Notes under the pieces: generated by a model | What the model was told of the DNA's origin: nothing | The model's database searches: none | What the model saw: only the letters and a program-made list of their open reading frames with translations | Translations under genes and position numbers: made by a program | Origin: Tenrec ecaudatus | Lineage: Eukaryota; Chordata; Mammalia; Afrosoricida; Tenrecidae | Length of the DNA: 64,000 nt | Assembly (NCBI RefSeq): GCF_050624435.1 | Contig: NC_134537.1 | Coordinates: 123,976,086-124,040,085, forward strand | Reading direction: 5' to 3' | In this document: positions 55,656 through 64,000 of the stretch, in pieces | Layout of the letters: each line of letters opens with the position of its first letter | Position numbering within the stretch: the first letter of the stretch is position 1

Positions 55656-56400
55656 ACACTTCCTCTCCCCCACTATCGTGTCCCAAATTCTACCTCACAA
55701 ATCCAGCTAGATCAGAGCATGTACACTGGTACAGATAAGAGCTTGCAACATAAGGAATCCAGGACAGGTAAACCCCTCAGAACCAATAATGAGAGTAGTG
55801 ATCCCAGGAGGGTAGGATTAGGGTCATGATAGGGATGGGGGTGGGAGGAGCATTAAAGAACAAGAGCAGTTTTTCCTCAACCTTCCTAATGCCGAGACCC
55901 TTTAATATAGTTCCTCATGTTGTGGTGACCCCCAACCATCAAATTATTTTTGTTGCTTCTTCATCACTGTAATTTTGCTACTGTTAGGAATCGGGCGACC
56001 CCTGTGAAAGGGTCTTTCGACTCCCATAGGTGTAGTATGTTTCATCGGTGCCATACTGCACCCTGACTGGCTTGTCCCTTCCTTGTGACTCTTGTAAGGG
56101 GGTGTCCAATTGTCTACAGATAGACTTTGGGACTCCACTCCCCTCTCCCCCTCATTCATATTGATATGATTTTTTGTTTTGGGTCTTTGATGCCTGATCC
56201 CATCAATACCTCGTGATCACATAGGCTGTTTTGCTTCTTCCATGTGGGCTTTTTGCTTCTCAGCTAGATGGCTACTTGTTTATCATCAAGCCTTTAAGAC
56301 CCCTGATGCTATATCTTCTGGTAGCTGGGCACCATCAGCTTTCTTCACCATGTTTGCTAAAGCACCCATTTTTTCCCATCATCATAATAAACCCTTATTA
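55656..56400. mobile_element. Two opposed L1 3'-region pieces with a SPIN insertion
   Basis: Piece 1 (55656-55815) reads in plus sense from CACTATCGTGTCCCAAATTC to CCCAGGAGGGTAGG. Piece 2 (55816-56400) reads in minus sense, including TCAAGCCTTTAAGACCCCTG and CTTCCATGTGGGCTTTTTGC. They meet within the same consensus region (TCATGATCCCAATTC). SPIN copy 5 lies inside piece 2. No A-tail ends either piece. Confidence 0.6.
55867..56030. mobile_element. SPIN-like hAT MITE, copy 5 (right end lost)
   Basis: CAGTTTTTCCTCAACCTTCC at the left, then ACCCTTTAATATAGTTCCTC, GTTAGGAATCGGGCGACCCC and CCTGTGAAAGGGTC. The terminal GGTTGAGAACCGCTG end is missing. Confidence 0.78.
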
Positions 56401-56629
56401 CTTTTAAATCAGAAAAAAGCAAGATGAAATTGGCCTGTATGGAACCAGAACTCTTGCAGGAGTAAATGGTGGCATCAATAACTGCTCAAGCTATGATTCT
56501 GTGATGTATTGGGAAACCCATTCCAATCTCTGCTGTCTAAATAAGGGTGATACATAAAATAACCCACATTTAGATGCTAACCCACAGGTGGGAGATGCCG
56601 CCACAGCTAACTTCTTTAGGATCATACAC

Positions 56630-56745
56630 AGAGAAAGCACTAGACAAGTACAGTTCTACCCTGATACACATGGGGTCACCGTGAATCAAGCAACTCAAGG
56701 GCAATGGGGCTTATATTACAAAGACCAACAGAACCAAATGCCCCT
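56630..56745 (+). repeat. AfroSINE 3' fragment
   Basis: CAGTTCTACCCTGATACACA, GGGGTCACCGTGAATCAAGC and AACTCAAGGGCAATGGGGCT are the 3' half of a SINE. Confidence 0.5.
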
Positions 56746-56789
56746 TAAATTTGAGTAAAGAGTTTCATCTTTATCGTAATCCATACAAA

Positions 56790-57015
56790 TTTAAACTATA
56801 ACTTGTCACCTATCAATTTGGCAAAAATTTAAAGAATTTGATAACCTCTTGGAAAATCCATGAAGAAATGAGCATGTTCAGACACTGGTAGCAGTGCCCA
56901 ATGGTATAAACTAGAAAGAGGCATATGGTAGTACCTGTAAGGTTAGTTAGTACTCGGGGAGGTAATAGTTCACTTTTCATCTCTAACCTACCCATTGACT
57001 TTCACATGGGCAAAA
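56790..57015 (+). mobile_element. Old L1/HAL1-type LINE fragment
   Basis: CACCTATCAATTTGGCAAAA, ATTTAAAGAATTTGATAACC and a phrase about GCAGTGCCCAATGGTATAAA match the C-terminal ORF2 region of old mammalian L1/HAL1 elements. Confidence 0.5.
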
Positions 57016-57154
57016 TAATACTACACACTTATTTAATGATTTAAAAAACAGCAGCAACACAACAGTAAAGAAGACAGGATTGGACACTCACCATGCTGAG
57101 TGAGGATCCAAATCAAATGTTAGGGTAATTTAATGGACAAAAATTAAGTGTATA

Positions 57155-57525
57155 CCACTAATCAAACCACTGCTCCAAACCAAGTCCACTGGTGACCGAT
57201 GAGTCAGTTCCTACAGTGACCCTACTTAGGGTTTCTGAGCCTGTAAGTCAGCAGTTCTCAATCTGTGTATCATGACCCCTTTGGGGGTCAAACAACCCTT
57301 TCACAGGGGTCACCCAGTTCATAACAGTAGCAAAATTACAGTTATAAAGTAGCAGTGAAAATAGTTGTGTGGCTGGGGCGATCACCACCACACGAGGAAC
57401 TGTATGAAAGGATCTCGTGCATCAGGAAGGTGGAGAACCACTGCTGTGAGTCTCTAGGAGCAGGCAGCCTCATCTTTCTCCTGCAGTGGCTAGTGAGTGC
57501 ACTACATTGACCCTGTGGTTAGCCA
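57155..57525 (-). repeat. AfroSINE, minus orientation, host of a SPIN insertion
   Basis: GTCCACTGGTGACCGATGAG and TAGGGTTTCTGAGCCTGTAA before, and CTGTGAGTCTCTAGGAGCAG with CCTCATCTTTCTCCTGCAGT after, form one inverted SINE once the SPIN copy is removed. Confidence 0.75.
57249..57443. mobile_element. SPIN-like hAT MITE, copy 6, nested in a SINE
   Basis: CAGCAGTTCTCAATCTGTGT to GGTGGAGAACCACTG, with TTTGGGGGTCAAACAACCC and AGTAGCAAAATTACAGTTAT inside. Flanking octamers CTGTAAGT and CTGTGAGT match at 7 of 8. At 195 bp it equals copy 1 in length. Confidence 0.88.
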
Positions 57526-57529
57526 ACAC

Positions 57530-58770
57530 TATAAATAGTATGCTTTACTTTGTGTTAAAAAAGGGGAAGATGAGGATATATGTTTTTATAAAGAGCCTAC
57601 ACTAAGAGATCTAACCTTTGCCCTCTGTTCCTGGAACATGATCCATAAGTTTGGGAAGCATCATCTGATTGCCTTAGGACCCCGATCACATTTCCCACCC
57701 AGGTCTCGCTGCTCGCACTGCTGAGAGAGATGCAAAGCTTTGCTTTGGTTGATAAAACAAGGAACAAGGCAGAATGAGGATCCTCAAGACAAGCCCGTGG
57801 GAAAGGAATTGTATGGCAGGAAGTAAATTGAGGGGAGTTATGAGTATAACATTTCACAGGAATGGTCATAATACATTAGTGCGAGGCTATGATTCTTGAC
57901 AGAATAGAGCTTATCAGACCCCTCACTTTCAAGTGTCTCTTGAGTTGATCTGGTGAGATCTTTCTGGAGACTTTCAGTTTCTTGACCAAAGAAAGCGCCT
58001 TTGTTCAGAGGTGACTGGAAGGTTCAGCTCCCCTTCCTGTGCATGTTTGGCAGACCTGGGCTGAGCATAACCAATATTCACTTGCTGTGATGGGATACTT
58101 TACTGGGAGGAAAGGGCTCAAAAGAGATGGGTTTTCAGGAAGGAGAGTATCAGGAAGATTTTATATATATTAAAACATCATCCTGGGAGATTACATATCC
58201 CATGGGTAGGCTCCCTGGACAAATGGTAGAATGTACAATTTTACACAGGGCTAAGCAGGTTGGGGAGTGGTCTCAATAGTCTAACTGGCTTATGGTGAGG
58301 CCTTTGGATCATGTGATATGGACTTGACCTGCCTAGGGGCTGGGGACTGACTTCAGCCACTAGGGCAGCAAGCCAGATGTACATAACTGAAGCCCAACAC
58401 CAACTGCTAGGGGAACTTCCTGATTGGCGGCCTTCTGTGCGTGCTGTTGCTCACTGTTACTAGCAGAGTAACTGAGAACGCTAAGGGACTGCCCTGCACT
58501 CTGCTCCATGTGTCTCTTCCCTCTACAGACTTCCATCTCTGTCGAATCTGTAATAAGCCAAACGGTGAGAACCCACCAGAGCAGTGCGCTCTCTGAGTTT
58601 TTCTAGTGAGTCATCACAGCTGAAGGCAGTCTTTGGGACTGCAGAGCTTGTACATTCAGAATAAGGAGGATCGGGGCAGATCACATCCTGACCCCCACCC
58701 TAATAGCAATGAGTGTACAGGGTGGAGATGGGATGACGTGAGACTTCAGTGTGTGCCTTTCTGTATCATT
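57530..58770. other. Intergenic, unclassified
   Basis: No gene, exon or repeat recognised downstream of CASP3 in this stretch. Confidence 0.4.
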
Positions 58771-58775
58771 TGTAT

Positions 58776-59115
58776 TTTTTAAATCATTTTGTTGGGGGCT
58801 CATACAACTCATCACAATCCATATATCAATTGTGTAAAGCACATTTGTACATTCATTGCCCTCATCATTCTCAAAACATTTGCTCTTCACTTAAGCCCCT
58901 GGCATCAGGTCCGTAAGTCCCTGGCATCAGGTCCTCATTTTTCCCCTCCCTCCCCGCTCCCCCTTCCTCATGAGCCCTTGATAATCTATAAGTTATTCTT
59001 TTGTCATATCTTACACTGTCCGCCGTCTTCACCTACTTTTCTGTTGTCCATCCCTCAGGGAGGAGGTCACAAGTAGATCCTTGTAATCGGTTCTCTTTCA
59101 TTTTTATTTTTTTTA
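58776..59115 (-). mobile_element. L1-type LINE 3' end, minus orientation, with a 20-bp-scale internal duplication
   Basis: AATCATTTTGTTGGGGGCTC and ACAACTCATCACAATCCATA, then GGAGGAGGTCACAAGTAGAT. The phrase CCTGGCATCAGGTCC occurs twice (about 58899 and 58920), a small local duplication. Confidence 0.75.
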
Positions 59116-59119
59116 AATC

Positions 59120-60080
59120 CGTGTAAAATGGTGTTTAAAAATAGAATTAAAGGGAAGCGGTAGGGACAAAATGCAATAATGAGAGAAATAACACCAGTGC
59201 AGAAGGGAGGGCTGTTGAGAGTTCCTATGTGTTTTCACTTACAGCCCTATTAAGTCAGTATGCTAAGCTTGTTTGTTTTCATTTTTCCTTCGCCTCAACC
59301 TCTGTCGGTTCTAATTGAGATATCCTAGTGTATTTCACAATAGGGCTTAAGCAAAAAGTAATACTCAATACCTTTTTTAGTTAAAGAAGCAAACTAAATA
59401 GGGTGTCCCGTCACATTAATTCTTTAATTCTCCTTTAAAATTTTTTCCCAAGTATTCTCTCCTTATCCTTTGCAATGTGATTATAATTTTTAAATTATAA
59501 TTATTGCATGATGAGCAGGCCCACAAATATCCATCCACAAAAGGATTTTCATGGACAGAATATCAGCTTTCTGCTATGTCGATAATGAAAGGAGCTAGGA
59601 AGGAAAAACGGAAAATAGAAAGGAACTAGGGGGTTTGATGGGAATGCCATCTAGAAAAAGCAAGCATTCTTTTGCCAGGTTTAAACTTGGTACAACAATT
59701 CAGTAGCGTGATTGAAGCGTAAGAGTCCATTGTGTAATCTTCCCCCTTTGCTTTATGTTTCTGGGTGACAGCTGTAAACCCAGAAACCCAATAATTACTA
59801 CTTCTGTTAGAGGAAGTCAGGCAAATTAGTTGAAAGTTAATTCACCAATATACTGAAATGTACACAAAACTCATTTCTGCAATGCATTTAAGGATCAATA
59901 AAGAGGCTAGTGTGTCTGGGGGTGGAAATCAACAAGAGGGGGGGTGTGATGTGCGTGTGCACGCACGTGCATGGGCAGAGAGGGCCCTGTGGGTCCTATG
60001 CCTAGACATCTCCCCAGGAAGGGAGTACGGAAAACCAGGAGAGACTCCTGCACTGAAGAATCCAGAAGGGGCCCAGAAAG
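59120..60080. other. Intergenic, unclassified
   Basis: AT-rich, with short purine stretches. No feature recognised. Confidence 0.4.
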
Positions 60081-60084
60081 GATG

Positions 60085-60365
60085 TTGTTCATTTCGATCG
60101 AGTCGATTCCAACTCCTAATGACTGCTTGTACAATGGAATGACGCACAGCCTGGTCCAGAGCTGTCTTTACAATCGTTACATTTGAGCCCATTGGTGTCA
60201 CTCCAGCCACTGAGGGTCTCCCTCTTTCTCCATGACCCTGCACTGCACCATGCCTGCCACCCTTCTCCAGGGACTGGTCTCTAGACACCATGTCCACACT
60301 GTGTGAGACGAAGTCTTCCCTTTCCACTCAACTACGACTGCACTCCATGCTGGCTTTTGTCCTAA
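60085..60365 (-). mobile_element. RTE/BovB-like LINE 3' fragment, minus orientation
   Basis: TTCGATCGAGTCGATTCCAA, GTCTTTACAATCGTTACATT, CTTCTCCAGGGACTGGTCTC and GACACCATGTCCACACTGTG match the 3' fragments at 26528 and 34768. Confidence 0.6.
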
Positions 60366-60528
60366 TATGTGTATAAAACCACGCTTGTTGGGACCACCTG
60401 GAACTTTGCACACACAAATGCGTGTAAAATGCGTCATACCCTCTGAGCATCCAGTCAGTCTCACAGTTGGCTCCTTCTCAAGATGGTTTCCTCCTCTGGC
60501 TGTCCCCACCTGGAGGCTCCTGGCCTCC

Positions 60529-60546
60529 CCCCCCCCCCCCCCCCCG
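60529..60546. repeat. Poly(C) run of about 18
   Basis: A pure C run; its length is likely variable or uncertain in the assembly. Confidence 0.7.
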
Positions 60547-61009
60547 TTCCTAAAGAAGACTGAAGGAGAATCAATGCATGTGAATCGTGGTCGGGGTGAA
60601 GGAGGTCATGGACTGTCAGAAGCACAAACTGTCTTTTGATCTCTGGACTGCTCCTGCCATGACAGACAGCACAGGGATTCTGACCACACAGGAGTCGGGA
60701 CAGTCGGCATGAGTTAGGGAAAAGAGACCTTGTTGTTTTCTTCTTAATAGAAGGGGTGAGAAGCAGTGCACGCGAAGTTAGGTTTGTGGTTTTGTAACAG
60801 GAAGTTGGGGATGTTTCCTTGATACTCTCTTTTTTTTCTTTTCTATTAAGACAACAAAGTGAAGCCCCACATACTTATAATTTAGAAATTATTCCAAGAA
60901 AAAGAAAGTCTGCTGAAAGCTAGAGAGGTGGTGGGGTATCAAAGTTAGGTGACTGAAAAGAATAAAATTGGAGTCACTCATTCTCAGTCAGGAAAGAGTT
61001 GACCAGAGC

Positions 61010-61560
61010 TTAGTAGGATTGCAGTAATAACATCATCCCACAGCATCATTTGTAGCAAAATTCAATAAAAACAAAAATAGATACTGGTGAGGCTGTGGAG
61101 AGTGGAAACATTGCTGGTGAGGTTGTGGAATTGTACAGCCACCACAAATCCAAATACCTATGATCTGGTACTCCCTCTGCTGGGCATACACTCTAAAGAA
61201 ATAAAAAATACAACACAAACAGACCTGTGTACACCTGTTTATTGCAGTTATTTCCACAAGAGCAAAAACATGACAATAACCAAAGACCGCAACCATAGAG
61301 AAATGGATAAACAAGCTCTGGTACATCAATACAAAACAATGACAACTCTTAAACAACACAAAACATGGGCGAAACAATAATATTGTGATTACCAAAATGA
61401 ATTTTGTGAAGATAAATATTCACTATCACCCCTGTTAAGGGAAAGACAAGAAGAAATGTGACTTATGCCCCCATAGACAAGACTGACGAATATGAGGTAG
61501 CCAGAGATGGGGGCAGGAACAGGGAGAGGGGTGAGAGGGAAAAAAAAGGAGGGTTTAACA
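61010..61560 (+). mobile_element. Old L1-type LINE 3' fragment
   Basis: AATACCTATGATCTGGTACT, GGGCATACACTCTAAAGAAA, AGACCTGTGTACACCTGTTT and AACCATAGAGAAATGGATAA follow the order of the last part of L1 ORF2 and its 3' UTR. Diverged and frame-broken. Confidence 0.6.
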
Positions 61561-61564
61561 GGAA

Positions 61565-62440
61565 ATTCCTAGTGATTTCATTTCTTTAAATGGCTTTTGT
61601 GTGTGTGTAATATATTTCTTTTAAAAAATTATTTTAAAAATTTTATTGTAATCCCTCCAAAAAGAATTGCAGCGTTCCAGGGCAGTGTGGAGAATCCAGT
61701 TGAAACAGATGGTCATGAATTTGACTGGTGTCAGCCCACCGTGCATGTGATTTGTGCTGGTTACACTCCACTGCTTGTATATTGGCATGGGTGTAACAGT
61801 CTGGATTTCTCTGACTCTGGGCCTTAGCCAGCATTTGTAACGAAAAGTCAGTAGGGCCACAGATTGTACAATGAATTCCAAAATTCCACAGAACCAAAAT
61901 TGGATATGGAGGGAAATTTAAATGGGGTTACTTTAGGGCAGGAGCAGCGTAGTCCGTTGCCTGGTGGTCCTGGTGGAGCAGCAGGGCCACTGCAGGGGGA
62001 GAAGTGGGACAGGGGAGGTTCATGGTCTGAAATGAACCAGCCCAATGAGTCATTTGGAGGGGGGCAGAATCAAGAAGGAAAAGGATGTGAGTCAGCACAA
62101 GAAGGGAGTTAGCACGAACAGACCACTGGCAATGAGGTCCTGGAGCTGAGGGGAGGTGTTGGCTGTGACTTCCTTGTGGACATTGCTTTCTTGCTGAAAT
62201 GGGGCCACAGCCATTAAACAGTGCGATCTAACAATCCTTTGATTTTTATGGATTTAAGGGAAATCTATGTTTTGTTTTTCCTCTGTTTTTCCCTTTCTCC
62301 AAATAGCCTTTCACCACTGTTACTCAATAAGAAAAGACATTTTACCTCCCCTCTTCGATTCCACCTCAACCTCAAAACCGAGAGGCACATCATCTCCGAT
62401 TAAAGAGAGCAGTCCTCAAGGAAAGGCCGTGTGCTTACAG
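61565..62440. other. Intergenic, unclassified
   Basis: No feature recognised apart from a short GT run near 61600. Confidence 0.35.
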
Positions 62441-62455
62441 CAACCCACACACATA

Positions 62456-62782
62456 CCACGGCCCACCAATACACATGCCACGGCTCACCCATACACAAGC
62501 CACAGCTCACAATACACACGCATGCCACAGCTCACAATACACACACATGCCACGGCTCACCAATATACACACATGCCACGGCTCACAATACACACACATG
62601 CCACGGCTCACCAATACACATGCCACGGCTCACCGATACACACACGTGCCACGGCTTACCGATACACACACATGCCACGGCTCACCAATACACACACATG
62701 CCACGGCTCACCGATACATGCCATGGCTCACCTATACACACACATGCCACGGCTCACCAATACACACATGCCATGGCTCACC
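62456..62782. repeat. Minisatellite of about 13 units with an embedded CA microsatellite
   Basis: Units start CCACGGCTCACC and continue (A/G/C)ATA(CA)nTG. Lengths run 20, 22, 24, 25 and 26 bp, differing mostly by CA steps or by one lost C (CTCACAATA for CTCACCAATA). Variants CCACAG and CCATGG appear at the two ends. The long open frame across it, rich in His and Thr, is a by-product of the repeat. Confidence 0.92.
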
Positions 62783-62784
62783 TG

Positions 62785-64000
62785 TCTCCGCTTGCTAAGC
62801 CGCACTCTCACAGATGGACACAACCCCTCGGTGGCAGTTAGGTTTCTCGAGTGGGAAATACCTTGGATCATTGCTTCACACGCTGAACAGATTCACACCA
62901 AAGCACGCTGGGTGATCCAAGTCAGTTTTTATGAAGGACAAGACAAGTTTCAGGTTTTACAGTCTTCAGAGGGGTTCACAACAGGGCACAGAACCTCGTG
63001 GAAAACAGCACCCACACATGCAGAACTAGGGGGCACCCCAGGAGACCAGAGGCCCAAGAACCCTAGAGGCTAAGAGCAAGTGGACCCAGAGCCTGAGAGC
63101 ATGTGGGTCGAGGCTGTGGGCCTGCAGAGGCCTGGAGTAGTGAACCCGTGCAGGGGAGCGAGACCCACACGTACACCTGCCGCTGACCGGGAGCAGGGTA
63201 AGAGAGAGCGAGGGCTTCCCACAGCCAGCATATTTGGAACCTCCGACTGCTGCGGAGGCGTGGTTGATGGTATTGGTTGACCCCATTGGCTGAGTTAAGC
63301 CCCCCTGGGTGATGTACCTAAAGTGGGTGTGTCCAAGATAGTGGTTTTACCTGGGCCTAGGGGGCTTGTGTCTGTGCCCGCTCCGTTTGGGGTCTTCATA
63401 AGTGTTCAATGGTTGCCCGATTTTTTTCCAACCTCCTCTATGGGGGGAGATTTGCGGCCTGGGCAGGACACCCCCTGTCTCTAAGCTAGCTACCTAACAG
63501 TACTACTATGGTTCATCAAAATAGGATGTCACCTAGCCAGTTGAAAGAACCTTTCACGTTTTAGAAAGTCGCTTCCGTAAGAGAAGACTTAGTCCATGAT
63601 AAGCAGTAACGGCTGGAGATGGCATGGAGCTGACCAAAGCAGTCCTTCAGAGGCGGGGCAGATTCACGATGGAAAAGGAGAAGACTTGGGATGAAAATGA
63701 AGTAAGCACGGAGGTCTTAGCGTATCTTTTTGCCAAAATAATGTAAGTCTTTGTATACCATTATTAGCATTATTAGTGAGATGGCATACATGCCATAAGT
63801 AAATAAAGTTTCCAATTTAAGTCTACTTTTGCAATGCATCTGACTTTTCAGTTGATCTCAAGCAAGAGGGGAAAAAAGTATTTGGGGGGCATTCTTTGTA
63901 TCCCAAACAACGCTTGCTACCTTTTTGAACTAATACCTGTAATTTATTGCAATGGCTACACAGAATTCACAAACAATATTCATAACTAAAGGGTTTATTA
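62785..64000. other. Intergenic right edge, unclassified
   Basis: The block 62785-63480 is GC-richer than its flanks and may be a repeat, but no second copy or diagnostic motif was found. The rest to the edge is AT-rich and featureless to me. Confidence 0.35.

Noticed and set aside
62456..62782. Possible CRISPR-like array
   Set aside because: Units are contiguous with no unique spacers, vary by CA dinucleotides, and the genome is mammalian. It is a minisatellite.
62267..63073. 268-aa open frame rich in His and Thr
   Set aside because: It is produced by reading through the minisatellite and its flanks. Unit lengths are not multiples of three, so there is no conserved repeat protein.

Overview
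This is a stretch of mammalian nuclear DNA, almost certainly afrotherian and most probably from a tenrec. It carries two split genes arranged head to head around one CpG-island promoter at about 32.65-33.4 kb. Leftward on the minus strand runs PRIMPOL (primase-polymerase), with seven coding exons between 2178 and 21583. Rightward on the plus strand runs CASP3 (caspase-3), with all six coding exons between 40928 and 53809. The head-to-head order matches the human chromosome 4 arrangement. The organism inference rests on interspersed repeats: many AfroSINE-like tRNA-derived SINEs, RTE/BovB-like LINEs, and six copies of a short hAT element resembling the SPIN (Space Invaders) family. SPIN is reported from tenrec but, to my knowledge, not from other afrotherians.

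Layout. 1-2.2 kb: an L1 3' end and intron. 2.2-21.6 kb: PRIMPOL exons 8 to 2 (human order, read leftward); the zinc-finger and RPA-binding exons lie beyond the left edge. 21.6-32.7 kb: PRIMPOL intron 1, with two related LTRs, RTE fragments and SINEs. 32.65-33.4 kb: bidirectional CpG island with GC boxes and candidate first exons for both genes. 33.4-40.9 kb: CASP3 intron 1. 40.9-53.8 kb: CASP3 coding exons, encoding 277 residues with no break, the same length as human. 53.8 to about 54.7-55.4 kb: CASP3 3' UTR. From there to 64 kb I see only repeats and unclassified sequence, including a CA-containing minisatellite at 62.45-62.78 kb.

Function. PRIMPOL restarts stalled nuclear and mitochondrial replication by repriming. 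CASP3 is the main executioner protease of apoptosis. Their shared promoter may couple expression, but that is inference.

Noteworthy points. In CASP3 the prodomain site at Asp28 is followed by proline, which caspases do not accept at P1'. In PRIMPOL the codon aligned with the human initiator is ACG, and an in-frame ATG 12 codons upstream is the likely start. Residue 89 of PRIMPOL (human numbering) is His instead of Tyr. The window records several layers of transposition: SPIN copies with 8-bp target duplications nested inside older SINE and RTE copies, a degenerate mariner, palindromic MITEs, a textbook L1 insertion with a 16-bp duplication, and a very small poly(A)-tailed insert. I see no bacterial-type operon, CRISPR array or new multigene system. 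Exon boundaries were placed by splice consensus and recalled human homologs; repeat edges are approximate.
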